A DNA stretch of 64,000 nt from assembly GCF_001434255.1 (NCBI RefSeq), contig NZ_AZEY01000020.1:62001-126000 (forward strand). The letters are read 5' to 3'. Below are positions 30,431-39,370 of the stretch, in pieces. This DNA is from Lentilactobacillus diolivorans DSM 14421 (GTDB lineage: Bacteria; Bacillota; Bacilli; Lactobacillales; Lactobacillaceae). The notes under the pieces were generated by a model. It searched no databases. It had not been told where the DNA came from and saw nothing but the letters and a program-made list of their open reading frames with translations. Every line of letters begins with the position of its first letter. Position 1 is the first letter of the stretch. The position numbers were made by a program, and so were the translations under genes.

Positions 30431-30472
30431 GAGTCAACCTAAAGCAATTAATGATTGCCTATGATTAACTCT
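30431..30472 (-). terminator. Terminator of ezrA
   Basis: GAGAGTtAAtCaTAgGCAAT pairs with ATTGCttTAgGTTgACTC, followed by TTTTTGTTTTG on the minus strand, about 20 bases after the ezrA stop. Confidence 0.8.
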
Positions 30473-30493
30473 CTTATTTATCAGCCATGGGGG

Positions 30494-32236
30494 CTACTTA
30501 GTTGATGATTTTTGATCATCTTGCCTGGGCCGCGTCACTTTTTTAGCATTAAAGTAATCTTCCCTTATTTTATCAATCACACCAGATGATTGCTTTTCCA
30601 ACGCAATCGAAATTGTGTCCAAGCTCTTTTGATAATCGTATTGATGATCAAAGTAAATCCGTGCCTTTTCACTTGCTTCGGCAATTTCAGGATCTAAATT
30701 AATAAATCGATTGGCATATTGCATCGTTTCTTCAGCCAAAGCCGCATTATCAATGAGTTTCTCCGTGCGATCGTTCAATGTATCCATATCAGATTGAATA
30801 ATAATCACTTGCTTAGAAATATCATCAATATCAATCTGTGGTTTACTCATCGCATCATTCAGATGATTGATTTCGCGAACAACAGAGGCAAAATCATCCT
30901 GGTAATCGTCTGGAAGCCCTGGCAAATTGTGGTTATCAATTCGACGCTTTTTATTACGCATTTCGAGGTCAAATTTAGCCAATGATTGGCGTGCTTCCTG
31001 CTCTTTTTGTGGCAATTGAATAATAGTCTGGAATAGTTGTTTTTGTAACGTCTCAATTTGTCCCAAGTTTTTAACCATTGCCTGCTGCTCATCGTCAATA
31101 ACCGAATAAACAGCCTTGCCTGTCTTGATCTCCTGGGTTTGATTATCGAATTGTTTCTCAATTGTTGAGATTTGCTGATCATATTGATGATTATTTTCAA
31201 TTTCCTTGTGATTTAACACATAACCCTTATTCAGGTTTTCAAGTCGAAGTGCCAAATCACTATTCTGCCGACGAACATGATCAATATATTCATCAACCAT
31301 CTTTGTGTTTGCTTCAACATCCGGCCGCGCTTTTAATTCATCTTCTAATGCATCATATAAGTGATCAATCGCACCAGCAATTTGATCATTGGTTTTCTGA
31401 ACACTTTCAACATTTAAGGCTGCAAGTTTATCCACATTATTTTTGATTTCTTCACGTAACGTCTCGATTGTTTCCATAAATGAATCATTTGGAAAATTGT
31501 AATGTTTCGCCATCATCTCCTGATAACCAGTCTTGATTTCGTCCAGCTGATCAATAAACTCTTTTGAAAGCACGTGATAAAGCTTTGGGATACTTGCCAT
31601 ATCCGACTCCAATTCAGATGTTGACCGGTTTAAGTCGGTCAATACTTCCTCAGCACTATTAGGATCCCCACTCTTGGTAAGCTCGGTAAATTCATCGAAT
31701 GTCCCTTCGATATCAGCCAACAGCTTCTCAAGAGCATCGATACTCGGACCAAAAGATTCATTTTGGTTAAGCATGTCCTCTCTTAAACGCTTATACTTTT
31801 TTTCAAGTTCATCAACAGCCAAATGATGCTGTTTGTTTAAATCATAAAGCTGAGCCAGAGCAGCCTGAATTCCCTTAATTGTGCTATCGGCATCTTGAAT
31901 GGCCTGGTTAGCACTTTGCCAGTCATTCTTAGTTTTAATAAAGTTAATCCCCTTACCATCCTGCTTGACAGTTGCAATTTTTTGCTCAATGCCTGGCAAT
32001 AATTGATCTGTATAATGTTGGTATTTTTTTAATAATTCATCATATTTTTTCTGCGATTCACCCGTCAAGTTTAATTTCTTAGCCAATGTAAATTCATCAT
32101 CAAGCGGAATCTTATTTAAATCCCGTTTGTTTTCATACACATCAGTTGCCATTTTAATCGTTCTTCTTTGATAAAACACAAATCCTAGGTAGCAGGCCCC
32201 AACTACCACGATAATTCCTATCAGCAAAGCAAGCAT
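30494..32236 (-). CDS. ezrA: Septation ring formation regulator EzrA
   Basis: EzrA is a membrane-anchored spectrin-like protein that modulates FtsZ assembly and coordinates division with wall synthesis. One N-terminal membrane helix (about residues 2-22) is followed by some 550 residues of almost continuous coiled coil. The QNRF-like patch near the C-terminus appears as MQYANRFINLDPEIA. The length of 580 is typical. It is transcribed alone, divergent from the plus-strand block that follows. Confidence 0.95.
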   Translation of the reverse strand: MLALLIGIIVVVGACYLGFVFYQRRTIKMATDVYENKRDLNKIPLDDEFTLAKKLNLTGESQKKYDELLKKYQHYTDQLLPGIEQKIATVKQDGKGINFIKTKNDWQSANQAIQDADSTIKGIQAALAQLYDLNKQHHLAVDELEKKYKRLREDMLNQNESFGPSIDALEKLLADIEGTFDEFTELTKSGDPNSAEEVLTDLNRSTSELESDMASIPKLYHVLSKEFIDQLDEIKTGYQEMMAKHYNFPNDSFMETIETLREEIKNNVDKLAALNVESVQKTNDQIAGAIDHLYDALEDELKARPDVEANTKMVDEYIDHVRRQNSDLALRLENLNKGYVLNHKEIENNHQYDQQISTIEKQFDNQTQEIKTGKAVYSVIDDEQQAMVKNLGQIETLQKQLFQTIIQLPQKEQEARQSLAKFDLEMRNKKRRIDNHNLPGLPDDYQDDFASVVREINHLNDAMSKPQIDIDDISKQVIIIQSDMDTLNDRTEKLIDNAALAEETMQYANRFINLDPEIAEASEKARIYFDHQYDYQKSLDTISIALEKQSSGVIDKIREDYFNAKKVTRPRQDDQKSSTK

Positions 32237-32399
32237 TTGATCCCATCCTTCAATAATAAAGATTTTAATTGTACGTTATTATAGTAAAATGATGCAAAAG
32301 CATTTATTATGTATTAATAATTAGTGAAAAGTACTCTAATTTGAATTATATCATAGTAGCTAGGTTTCACCAGATAATTTTTAAAGTGAGGAAAACATT

Positions 32400-32864
32400 A
32401 TGCAAAAAATGACAAATTTGCTAAATCAGCAATTGGATGCATTGCTCGAAAATGAAACCGACATTGTTTCAAATATGGCCAATGCCTCTGCTTTACTAAA
32501 TCAATCACTTGAGCAAATCAACTGGGTGGGCTTTTATCGATACGTTAAAAATCATAATGAACTTATTCTCGGCCCATTCCAGGGAAACGTTGCCTGTATG
32601 CATATTAAAAATGGTGATGGGGTCTGTGGTACGGCGTTTACTGATCGTCACCCACTCCGAGTTCCTGACGTCCATCAATTTGCCGGACACATTGCTTGTG
32701 ATGCAAATTCAAAATCAGAAATTGTTATTCCTCTCTACAAGCAAGAAATTCCGATTGGTGTTTTAGACATCGACTCGCCCGTTCTTAACCGATTTTCTGA
32801 AGACGATGAACGTATGCTCAGTGAGTTCGGAAGCGTCTTCTTAAAACATGTGGCCTTAAGTTGA
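32400..32864 (+). CDS. Free methionine-(R)-sulfoxide reductase (GAF domain)
   Basis: fRMsr repairs oxidised free methionine using a GAF fold. All three family cysteines are present with the expected spacing: Cys66, Cys76 (GDGVCGTAF) and Cys100 (FAGHIACDANS). The 154-residue length is standard. It is the first gene of the only plus-strand block, starts at ATG behind GTGAGG, and its stop codon overlaps the -35 box of the rpsD promoter. Often annotated as a GAF domain protein (YtsP-like) upstream of rpsD. Confidence 0.94.
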   Translation: MQKMTNLLNQQLDALLENETDIVSNMANASALLNQSLEQINWVGFYRYVKNHNELILGPFQGNVACMHIKNGDGVCGTAFTDRHPLRVPDVHQFAGHIACDANSKSEIVIPLYKQEIPIGVLDIDSPVLNRFSEDDERMLSEFGSVFLKHVALS

Positions 32865-32889
32865 CTTAATGTCAAAAAACTTATACAAT
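32861..32889 (+). promoter_or_regulatory. rpsD promoter
   Basis: -35 TTGACT, a 17-base spacer and -10 TACAAT. The -35 overlaps the stop codon of the preceding gene. TTGAC-ttaat-GTCAA also forms an inverted repeat over the promoter. Confidence 0.75.
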
Positions 32890-32896
32890 GTCCTTT

Positions 32897-33055
32897 GTGT
32901 AAAATAATGCAGCGGTAGGCGGTAAGCTCGTCAACATGTTGTTGCCATTCATTTGGTTCTGCAAGTAACTCAATCGGCTGCTTGAGCGAACGAGCAAAGC
33001 AACATGCACGAATACTAAGTCTGCAATGGGTTATTTTACTCCAAAAAAATATTGG
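32897..33055 (+). promoter_or_regulatory. Structured rpsD 5' leader, candidate S4 autoregulatory RNA
   Basis: About 170 bases lie between the promoter and rpsD. Two complementary pairs interlock: GCTCGT (32926-32931) with ACGAGC (32990-32995), and CATGTTG (32935-32941) with CAACATG (33000-33006), which makes an H-type pseudoknot possible. Inner hairpins CTCAA/TTGAG (32969-32986) and TTGC/GCAA (32942-32964) fit inside. Ribosomal protein S4 is known to repress rpsD through its leader in Bacillus, so this is the likely target; the exact fold is inferred. Confidence 0.6.
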
Positions 33056-33066
33056 AGGATTTACTT

Positions 33067-33678
33067 ATGTCTAGATATACAGGTCCAAGTTGGAGAGTTT
33101 CTCGTCGTTTGGGAGTTTCACTTTCAGGTACTGGAAAGGAACTTTCACGTCGTCCATATGCTCCTGGCGATCATGGCCAAGGCCGTCGTCAAAAACTTTC
33201 TGAATATGGTTTGCAATTAAAGGAAAAGCAAAAGCTTCGTTATACCTATGGGTTAACTGAGCGTCAATTTTCTAATTTGTTTGTCCGTGCTGGTAAAATT
33301 CGTGAAGGTAAACATGGTGTTAACTTTATGATTTTACTTGAACGTCGTTTGGACAACATCGTTTACCGCTTAGGTTTGGCAACAACTCGTCGTCAGGCTC
33401 GCCAATTGGTAAACCATGGTCACATCACAGTTGATGGCAAACGCGTTGACATTCCATCATACGAAGTTGAAGTTGGTCAAGTTGTTTCTGTTCGTGAGAA
33501 GTCCAAGGATCTTCAAATAATTAAGGATGCCGTTGAAGCTGTTGTGGGTCGTCCACAATATGTTAATTTCGACGCTGATAAGCTTGAAGGATCATTGGTT
33601 CGTCTTCCACAACGTGAGGAACTTGACGCTGATATTGATGAATCACTTATTGTTGAATACTACAACAAACTTGGTTAA
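33067..33678 (+). CDS. rpsD: 30S ribosomal protein S4
   Basis: S4 is a primary 16S rRNA-binding protein that nucleates 30S assembly. The sequence is unmistakable: [15 protein letters not shown] at the start, then [20 protein letters not shown] of the S4 RNA-binding domain. At 203 residues it is the usual non-zinc Firmicute form. It begins at MSRYTG behind TTGGAGG; an ATG five codons upstream falls in the ribosome site. A strong terminator follows directly, so with its own promoter it is monocistronic. Confidence 0.99.
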   Translation: MSRYTGPSWRVSRRLGVSLSGTGKELSRRPYAPGDHGQGRRQKLSEYGLQLKEKQKLRYTYGLTERQFSNLFVRAGKIREGKHGVNFMILLERRLDNIVYRLGLATTRRQARQLVNHGHITVDGKRVDIPSYEVEVGQVVSVREKSKDLQIIKDAVEAVVGRPQYVNFDADKLEGSLVRLPQREELDADIDESLIVEYYNKLG

Positions 33679-33691
33679 TTTATTGGCAAAG

Positions 33692-33715
33692 GTGTTCCAC
33701 AGAAATGTGGAACAC
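33692..33715 (+). terminator. Terminator of rpsD
   Basis: A perfect 10-bp stem (GTGTTCCACA/TGTGGAACAC) with a GAAA tetraloop is followed by eight Ts. Confidence 0.93.
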
Positions 33716-33861
33716 TTTTTTTATTCTAATCATTAATTTGGTTGGATTAATTTTCAATCATTATTCACAATAGCACTCAATCATGATTGACAGATGTTAT
33801 AATTTATTTTACGCGAATCAAACCTGATCAATTCTATAAAAGTTTAGAAAGGAGCTTCCTG

Positions 33862-35139
33862 ATGCAACAACCTTTGGCTTATCGGATGAGACCAACAAAA
33901 ATTGAAGACATTGTTGGCCAACAAGACTTGGTCGGCCCTGGAAAAATTATTAGTCGCATGGTGAAAGCAAAAATGTTATCATCCATGATCCTTTACGGCC
34001 CCCCTGGTACCGGAAAAACCAGCATTGCAAGTGCGATTGCCGGTTCAACTAAATATGCTTTTCGAGTTTTGAATGCTGCTACCGATACTAAAAAGGACCT
34101 CCAAATTGTGGCTGAGGAAGCCAAAATGAGCGGGACAGTCGTGTTATTACTTGATGAAATTCATAGACTAGATAAAACCAAGCAGGATTTCCTTCTCCCA
34201 CTGCTTGAAAGTGGCTCAATCATTTTGATCGGAGCAACTACCGAAAATCCCTATATTAACATTAATCCGGCCATTCGTAGTCGAGCCCAGATTTTCGAAG
34301 TCCACCCACTGACCCCTGACGATATCAAACTGGCAGTTAAACGAGCCTTAAAAGACAAGGCTAACGGGCTTGGCAACTACCCTGTTCAATTATCGGCCAC
34401 TGCTCTTGACTTCCTTGCCCGCGCAACCAACGGAGACTTACGGAGTTCACTAAATGGATTAGAACTGGCAGTGAAGTCAACCGAGCCAGATAAAAAGAGC
34501 GGAGACATTCACATCACTCAGACCATCATTGAAGAATGTCTCCAGAAAAAAGCGCTAAGTGCTGACAAAAACGGTGATGCCCATTATGATGTCATTTCCG
34601 CCTTTCAAAAATCAATCCGAGGGTCAGACGTAGACGCCGCCTTACACTATGCCGGAAGATTAATTGAGTCGGGCGACTTAATTTCACTTATCAGGCGACT
34701 ACTGGTGATTGCTTATGAGGATATTGGCTTAGCCAACCCCAGCGCTTGTGAACGAACAGTGCAGGCAGTCAATGCTGCCAAACAACTTGGACTTCCTGAA
34801 GCAAGAATTCCGTTAGCCAACGTCATTATCGAACTCTGTTTGAGTCCTAAATCCAATTCAGCGATGACAGCTATTGATAATGCGTTGAAGGACGTTCGGG
34901 CCGGCAATTATGGGGAAATTCCCCTCCACCTCAAAGATGCTCACTATAAGGGAGCTAAAAAACTTGGCCGGGGGGTTACGTACCAGTATCCTCACGACTT
35001 TCCAAACGATTGGGTAAAACAACAATACCTGCCGGACAAGATTAAAGACGCTGAATATTACTATCCTAAAGATAATGGTAAATTCGAATCAGCCTTCAAG
35101 GTTCAATACTTTAAACTCAGACAGTCATCAAGACACTAA
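33862..35139 (+). CDS. rarA: Replication-associated recombination AAA ATPase RarA (MgsA)
   Basis: RarA acts at stalled replication forks and is related to clamp loaders. Walker A GPPGTGKTS and Walker B LLDEIHRLDKTKQD are in the N-terminal AAA domain. The C-terminal MgsA domain (GSDVDAALHYAGRLIESGD, AYEDIGLANP) is complete. Length is 425 residues from MQQPLAYRMRP, the start with AAAGGAG at the right spacing; the open frame extends upstream without a ribosome site. A TATAAT element lies about 60 bases upstream. Confidence 0.95.
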   Translation: MQQPLAYRMRPTKIEDIVGQQDLVGPGKIISRMVKAKMLSSMILYGPPGTGKTSIASAIAGSTKYAFRVLNAATDTKKDLQIVAEEAKMSGTVVLLLDEIHRLDKTKQDFLLPLLESGSIILIGATTENPYININPAIRSRAQIFEVHPLTPDDIKLAVKRALKDKANGLGNYPVQLSATALDFLARATNGDLRSSLNGLELAVKSTEPDKKSGDIHITQTIIEECLQKKALSADKNGDAHYDVISAFQKSIRGSDVDAALHYAGRLIESGDLISLIRRLLVIAYEDIGLANPSACERTVQAVNAAKQLGLPEARIPLANVIIELCLSPKSNSAMTAIDNALKDVRAGNYGEIPLHLKDAHYKGAKKLGRGVTYQYPHDFPNDWVKQQYLPDKIKDAEYYYPKDNGKFESAFKVQYFKLRQSSRH

Positions 35140-35163
35140 TCAAGCATTGGAGTGACAAACACT

Positions 35164-35457
35164 ATGATCATTACTATTCTGGTTGGGATTGCAATTCTAA
35201 TTGCCCTATTTATTGGCTATTACCTGCTTTCCCATCTCAACAAGCAATTATTCAACATCCCCGTGCGGGATAATCCGCAACTTGAAAAAACAACCAAATT
35301 TGGTGGATTCACTTTTATCATTTTGGCTATTCTTGGATTGATTGCTTTATTTCTCCAAAACGATATCTTAATATTAATTGTTCTGCTATGTACAACGGTT
35401 ACCGGAACACTTATAGAAATTATTATCATGGGAATTATAAGTCGGCAGAATCGATAA
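35164..35457 (+). CDS. Small membrane protein of unknown function
   Basis: The 97-residue product has three likely membrane helices (about residues 3-24, 49-66 and 69-92) separated by a hydrophilic loop (PVRDNPQLEKTTKF). I do not recognise it with certainty; it could be a DUF3899-type protein. It lies 24 bases after rarA and may be co-transcribed. The ATG is chosen with GGAG eleven bases upstream; a GTG overlapping that site would add four residues. Confidence 0.7.
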   Translation: MIITILVGIAILIALFIGYYLLSHLNKQLFNIPVRDNPQLEKTTKFGGFTFIILAILGLIALFLQNDILILIVLLCTTVTGTLIEIIIMGIISRQNR

Positions 35458-35471
35458 GTGAATTTATTTCT

Positions 35472-35499
35472 TTGTATTTAAGTGAAAATAACGTACAAT
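35472..35499 (+). promoter_or_regulatory. Promoter of the universal stress protein gene
   Basis: -35 TTGTAT, a 16-base spacer and -10 TACAAT lie about 35 bases before the start codon. Confidence 0.5.
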
Positions 35500-35531
35500 T
35501 AAGTTAATAGATGAATAAAGGGGTGGGCACA

Positions 35532-36014
35532 ATGTTACAACAATACAAACAAATTCTAGTCCCAGTGGACGGCTCGTATGAGGCAGAATTAGCTTTTAAA
35601 AAAGGTGTAGCAGTTGCACTGCGTAATAATGCATCACTTCACTTAGTTCACGTTGTTGATACTAGAGCATTCCAAAACATTTCCAGCTTTGACACGTCAA
35701 TGGTGGAACAAGTCACTGATACTGCTAAACAGACGCTTGATAAGTACGTTGATGAAGCTAAACAGTCAGGTCTCACCGATGTGGACTACTCGATCGAATA
35801 CGGTGCACCGAAAACGGTCATTGCACGTGATATTCCTCAAAATCTTAACATTGATTTAATTATGATTGGCGCAACGGGCTTGAATGCTGTGGAGCGATTG
35901 CTGATTGGATCAGTGACTGAGTACGTTACCCGAACCGCAATTTGTGACGTCTTGGTTGTCAGAACTGACTTGAATAACAAACCAGCTGTTAATCCAAGCA
36001 AACGTGTTGATTAA
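35532..36014 (+). CDS. Universal stress protein, UspA family
   Basis: This cytoplasmic 160-residue protein has the Usp fold. It begins QILVPVDGSYEAELA and carries the ATP-binding signature G-2x-G-9x-G-S near residue 118 (GATGLNAVERLLIGSVT), so it is probably the ATP-binding class. Function in stress tolerance is known only broadly. It starts at MLQQYKQ behind AAGGGG and is followed by a strong bidirectional terminator. Confidence 0.94.
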   Translation: MLQQYKQILVPVDGSYEAELAFKKGVAVALRNNASLHLVHVVDTRAFQNISSFDTSMVEQVTDTAKQTLDKYVDEAKQSGLTDVDYSIEYGAPKTVIARDIPQNLNIDLIMIGATGLNAVERLLIGSVTEYVTRTAICDVLVVRTDLNNKPAVNPSKRVD

Positions 36015-36035
36015 TAAAAATAACGCAACTAAAAA

Positions 36036-36064
36036 ATGGTTCATGACAAGACGTCATGAACCAT
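36036..36064. terminator. Bidirectional terminator between the usp gene and the RRNPP-like regulator
   Basis: A perfect 12-bp stem (ATGGTTCATGAC/GTCATGAACCAT) has A-runs on one side and T-runs on the other, so it can stop transcription from both converging genes. Confidence 0.92.
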
Positions 36065-36157
36065 TTTTTTCAAGATAAATTCCAAAAACAGTTATTAGTA
36101 ATGTTATTAATGCCATCATCCAACGAAACAGAACAATAATAGCCCATAATCACGCTT

Positions 36158-37069
36158 TCACTTGACCATCACTGAATCACCAAGATTTTTTGCAAGTTCT
36201 TTTTTTACCAGCTCAACAATGTGAGCCTGATTTTGTTTAAGAATTTTATCTGACAAGGCGGTGTTTCCACGTAACTCGGCAACAAACATTGCAGCAAACT
36301 GTTTCATTGTCCCTTGCACAATTTGACCCTGTGCGTACAAACACTTGGATTCTAATTCTTCCAAGATGTCAATTTTATAAATTGAATTTGATTTAGTTAA
36401 ACGATTTAATATATTCTTACAAAGATCCAACGCCCGCTCATAATGTTCAAGCTCAACTTGGACCGCAATAATATCAATGTATAAATCAACAATTGCAAAA
36501 AAGTCAACTTTATCATCATTTTTAATTTGATTTAAAATTTTAATACTTTCCTCAATAAATCGCTCCGTTCGATCCTCCTTACCACTCTTTTGATAAGCTA
36601 ATCCCAAACCTAAATTAGACCATGCCCGATAAAAAGCTAATTCCGACTGCGAATATTGAGATAACATTAAGTTAAAATTATAAACGGCTTCTTCGATATC
36701 ATCATCAATATACAAGCTGGCATATCCCTGATAACAATAGTACTTCCCTTTTGATAGTTGTGTTTCTAATTTTTCAAAGGAAACCCGACCAATTCTCTCA
36801 TTCGCCTGCAGATAACAGTGGCGACGCATATCATCTTCAATATATGAAAATAATCGGTCACCATAACGAGAATTATGAGTCACATCCGTAATTTTGAGAT
36901 CCAAGCGATGGCAGACCTTGCAAAGAATATCTAGATTTTTGTAAGAATTTTGGTTTTCAATTGAGCTGATGGTTGCTTGGGTACAGATATCAGCGGCTAG
37001 TTCAGCTTGTGACATTTTTTTCGCCTTACGCGCTTTTCGGATCGCTGACCCATTAATCATCGTAGTCAT
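36158..37069 (-). CDS. RRNPP/Rgg-like transcriptional regulator (HTH plus TPR-like domain)
   Basis: The N-terminal Xre-type helix-turn-helix (about residues 8-62; IRKARKAKKMSQAELA, then ATISSIENQ) is followed by about 230 residues of helical repeats resembling TPRs. This matches PlcR/Rgg-type regulators, which usually sense short exported peptides. At 303 residues it is typical. No exporter or recognised pheromone gene lies next to it, so the target and ligand are unknown. A perfect palindrome covers its probable -35 region, consistent with autoregulation. The first ATG has only a weak ribosome site. Confidence 0.82.
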   Translation of the reverse strand: MTTMINGSAIRKARKAKKMSQAELAADICTQATISSIENQNSYKNLDILCKVCHRLDLKITDVTHNSRYGDRLFSYIEDDMRRHCYLQANERIGRVSFEKLETQLSKGKYYCYQGYASLYIDDDIEEAVYNFNLMLSQYSQSELAFYRAWSNLGLGLAYQKSGKEDRTERFIEESIKILNQIKNDDKVDFFAIVDLYIDIIAVQVELEHYERALDLCKNILNRLTKSNSIYKIDILEELESKCLYAQGQIVQGTMKQFAAMFVAELRGNTALSDKILKQNQAHIVELVKKELAKNLGDSVMVK

Positions 37070-37116
37070 GTCTAATACCTTATTCCTTTCCCTAATTCGT
37101 TAACTATACAGCTTTA

Positions 37117-37130
37117 TTATCATATGATAA
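37117..37130 (-). promoter_or_regulatory. Palindrome in the regulator promoter (candidate operator)
   Basis: TTATCATATGATAA is a perfect 14-base palindrome. It overlaps the -35 position relative to a -10 TATAGT at 37103-37108 (minus strand). It could be the autoregulatory site of the adjacent RRNPP-like protein; this is inferred from position only. Confidence 0.4.
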
Positions 37131-37182
37131 TTAAAGAAAATCTGCAAGAATTATTTTCAAAATCTCATTAATGCTCATCTTA

Positions 37183-37728
37183 TCAATTTCTAAACTGACA
37201 AGCTAACAAATGATCATTTACTACCCCAATAGCTTGCAGAAAACTATAAGTCGTAACGGGACCAATCCGCTGTAATCCAAGCTGTTTAAATGCTTTCACG
37301 TACGGTTGAATAAAATACCGATAGTCGTCAGGATGAAGCGGTGTTACTAAATAATGGTCAAGTTGGGTGAAATGAACAGGATCCCAAGTCATCTCAACCA
37401 ATTGGCTTGGATTTTCTTGTAGCATCTTAGCATTGTGAACAATTGCAGCAATTTTTTGATGATTCCGAATGACCTTTGAATTTTCACAAATCAAGTCAAC
37501 GTCATCTGGACTTAGCTGTGCCAGGTAGTTAATCGAGAAATGGTGAAGGACTTCATTTAATCCTTCCTCATATTTAAGTATCGTTTGAAACGTCAAACCC
37601 GCTTGCATAATTTCCAAGCTCAATCCGCGGAATAGACCGGCAGCACTTTTGACTGGCTTGCCCCAAATTGTATCGTGATAAATGAGTAGCTCGGGACTTT
37701 TCTCGGCCCATGAACATCTGTTGGTCAT
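37183..37728 (-). CDS. tag: DNA-3-methyladenine glycosylase I
   Basis: Tag excises 3-methyladenine from alkylated DNA. The structural zinc ligands are all present: Cys5 and His18 at the N-terminus, His173 and Cys177 at the C-terminus (NDHLLACQFRN). The catalytic-pocket block is GLSLEIMQAGLTFQTIL. At 181 residues it is normal. The ATG giving MTNRCSW is eight bases after AGGAGG. It lies 33 bases downstream of the membrane GDPD gene and is probably co-transcribed with it. Confidence 0.94.
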   Translation of the reverse strand: MTNRCSWAEKSPELLIYHDTIWGKPVKSAAGLFRGLSLEIMQAGLTFQTILKYEEGLNEVLHHFSINYLAQLSPDDVDLICENSKVIRNHQKIAAIVHNAKMLQENPSQLVEMTWDPVHFTQLDHYLVTPLHPDDYRYFIQPYVKAFKQLGLQRIGPVTTYSFLQAIGVVNDHLLACQFRN

Positions 37729-37761
37729 TGTTGACACCTCCTGTATACTAACTACGGAAGT

Positions 37762-39279
37762 TTACAGATAATCCACTAATAAGTTTAAAATCAGCACCCA
37801 TTCATCCCGCTGTGGTTTAAGTGAAAGTTGCTTTAATTTGACAGCTTGATCAGTTACTTGACCATTTACCCCCATTAACCACATCCGCTTCATGGAAAGT
37901 TGGTGATCGTCTGTCCATGCATATATAGGCCGATTGGTTTTATGAATCGCGTTTATTACCCGCGCATTTAAAGTAATATGTTGTAATGTATAAAAATTTA
38001 CTTGGTACCGATTGAGATCACTAAAATTCAGCATGGTTACCAACCCAACTCGAATTTGAGGCTCCCGCCGTTTAATTTGTTGAAGATATCTGTATCCAAT
38101 GGAATGAACCTGATGATGCTGTTTAATCAATTCTGACCTAAACTGATTAATAAATTGATCCCCCATCTTGGGATCAGAATTGTTGGTCACTTTTAGTTCA
38201 ATAATTAACGGCTGTCGTAAACGATTGGCAACGCGCAAATAATTGCCAAACACCTCGACGTGATGATATTTCTCGATTGTTGCCAATCTTAGGTCATTAA
38301 TATCCCTAAGCCCCTTGCCGGGAATTTTAACGGCATCATCGTGGGCACAAATAAAGTGATGATCCATGGTTTCTTGAATATCCATTTCTACATATGGGAA
38401 ATGATAGCGACTATTTTTCTTTAACGCGCTAATAGTATTGGCTTGACTGTTATGGTTAATCACACCACGATGAATAATAATGGTTTGATTCATCGGTTTG
38501 GTTGCTTGGTAGCTAGAAACTTGACCATTAAAGAAACACATCAAGACAAGCGAAATAAACGCCAACACAAACAATGTAAAAGAGGGTTTGAAATTGATCA
38601 CTCTAATTTCTAATAATCGGCAAATAAACAAAATTTCAATTAAAGCCAAGCTAAAAGTAAGGATTCCTGCCGAAACAAAAAACACGATGTGGTTGTTAAT
38701 CATTGAATTTAGCCAAGCAACCGCAATGATCATTCCCGTTACCACGATCATTAATAGCAAACCAAATAATGACCATTTTAACAAATCTTTCGCTGATCCC
38801 TTGCGAAAGGTCAACTTTAAGACTTTTATTGGATGATCACTATTTTGGGTAAACAAGGCTTTTAAATAACCCCGCAAATAAATCGCAACTCCAATTCCAA
38901 TTAATTCTAATCCACCCAGAATAAATACTAGTGGCCGTCGATTAATTGTAAGCCATGTAAACTGGGAGCCAGACAAAGGCAATGAATCTTCAATGATGCT
39001 GCTAAATCCCAATAAGCCAAACGGTAATCCCAAACCAAGGTATAAGATATAAGTCAATAAAAAAGCCAGCTTCGATTTGATCATCCCACTAAGAGAACGC
39101 CGAGTCGTTTGAAAAAGGCCAAAATACAACAACCCCATAAATAAGATCGCAAAAATAGTGAAACAAAAAACTACTGGTTCAGACCGTGAAGTGAACGAAA
39201 TAGCTTTCTGTAACCCAGCTGTTATGCAAATTATCACCACTAATACGTAAATAAATCGTTGTGACGTTACTTTATCCAT
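37762..39279 (-). CDS. Membrane-anchored glycerophosphodiester phosphodiesterase
   Basis: The N-terminal half (about residues 1-260) has seven or eight membrane helices of the GDPD-associated membrane domain. The C-terminal half is a GDPD catalytic domain with HRG, NT, VEMDIQET, CAHDD and IIELK, so the metal and general acid-base residues are kept. It probably hydrolyses glycerophosphodiesters at the outer face, perhaps from lipids or teichoic acid; the substrate is not known. At 505 residues it is somewhat short for this membrane class. The start MDKVTSQ follows GGAGG. Confidence 0.9.
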   Translation of the reverse strand: MDKVTSQRFIYVLVVIICITAGLQKAISFTSRSEPVVFCFTIFAILFMGLLYFGLFQTTRRSLSGMIKSKLAFLLTYILYLGLGLPFGLLGFSSIIEDSLPLSGSQFTWLTINRRPLVFILGGLELIGIGVAIYLRGYLKALFTQNSDHPIKVLKLTFRKGSAKDLLKWSLFGLLLMIVVTGMIIAVAWLNSMINNHIVFFVSAGILTFSLALIEILFICRLLEIRVINFKPSFTLFVLAFISLVLMCFFNGQVSSYQATKPMNQTIIIHRGVINHNSQANTISALKKNSRYHFPYVEMDIQETMDHHFICAHDDAVKIPGKGLRDINDLRLATIEKYHHVEVFGNYLRVANRLRQPLIIELKVTNNSDPKMGDQFINQFRSELIKQHHQVHSIGYRYLQQIKRREPQIRVGLVTMLNFSDLNRYQVNFYTLQHITLNARVINAIHKTNRPIYAWTDDHQLSMKRMWLMGVNGQVTDQAVKLKQLSLKPQRDEWVLILNLLVDYL

Positions 39280-39326
39280 CGTTTCCTCCAAAACAATCAA
39301 TCGTTTAGCTCACTTTTTTGGTAATC

Positions 39327-39370
39327 AAAAACGGAGCTGAGACAAAAATGATTTTGTCCAGCCCCGTTTT
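39327..39370 (-). terminator. GGCTGGACAAAA-type terminator downstream of ddl
   Basis: AAAACGGGGCTGGACAAAAT pairs with ATTTTTGTCTCAGCTCCGTTTT on the minus strand (the second arm is shown in part). It is the 3' end of the dispersed repeat that follows ddl and a member of the hairpin family of this window. Confidence 0.75.
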
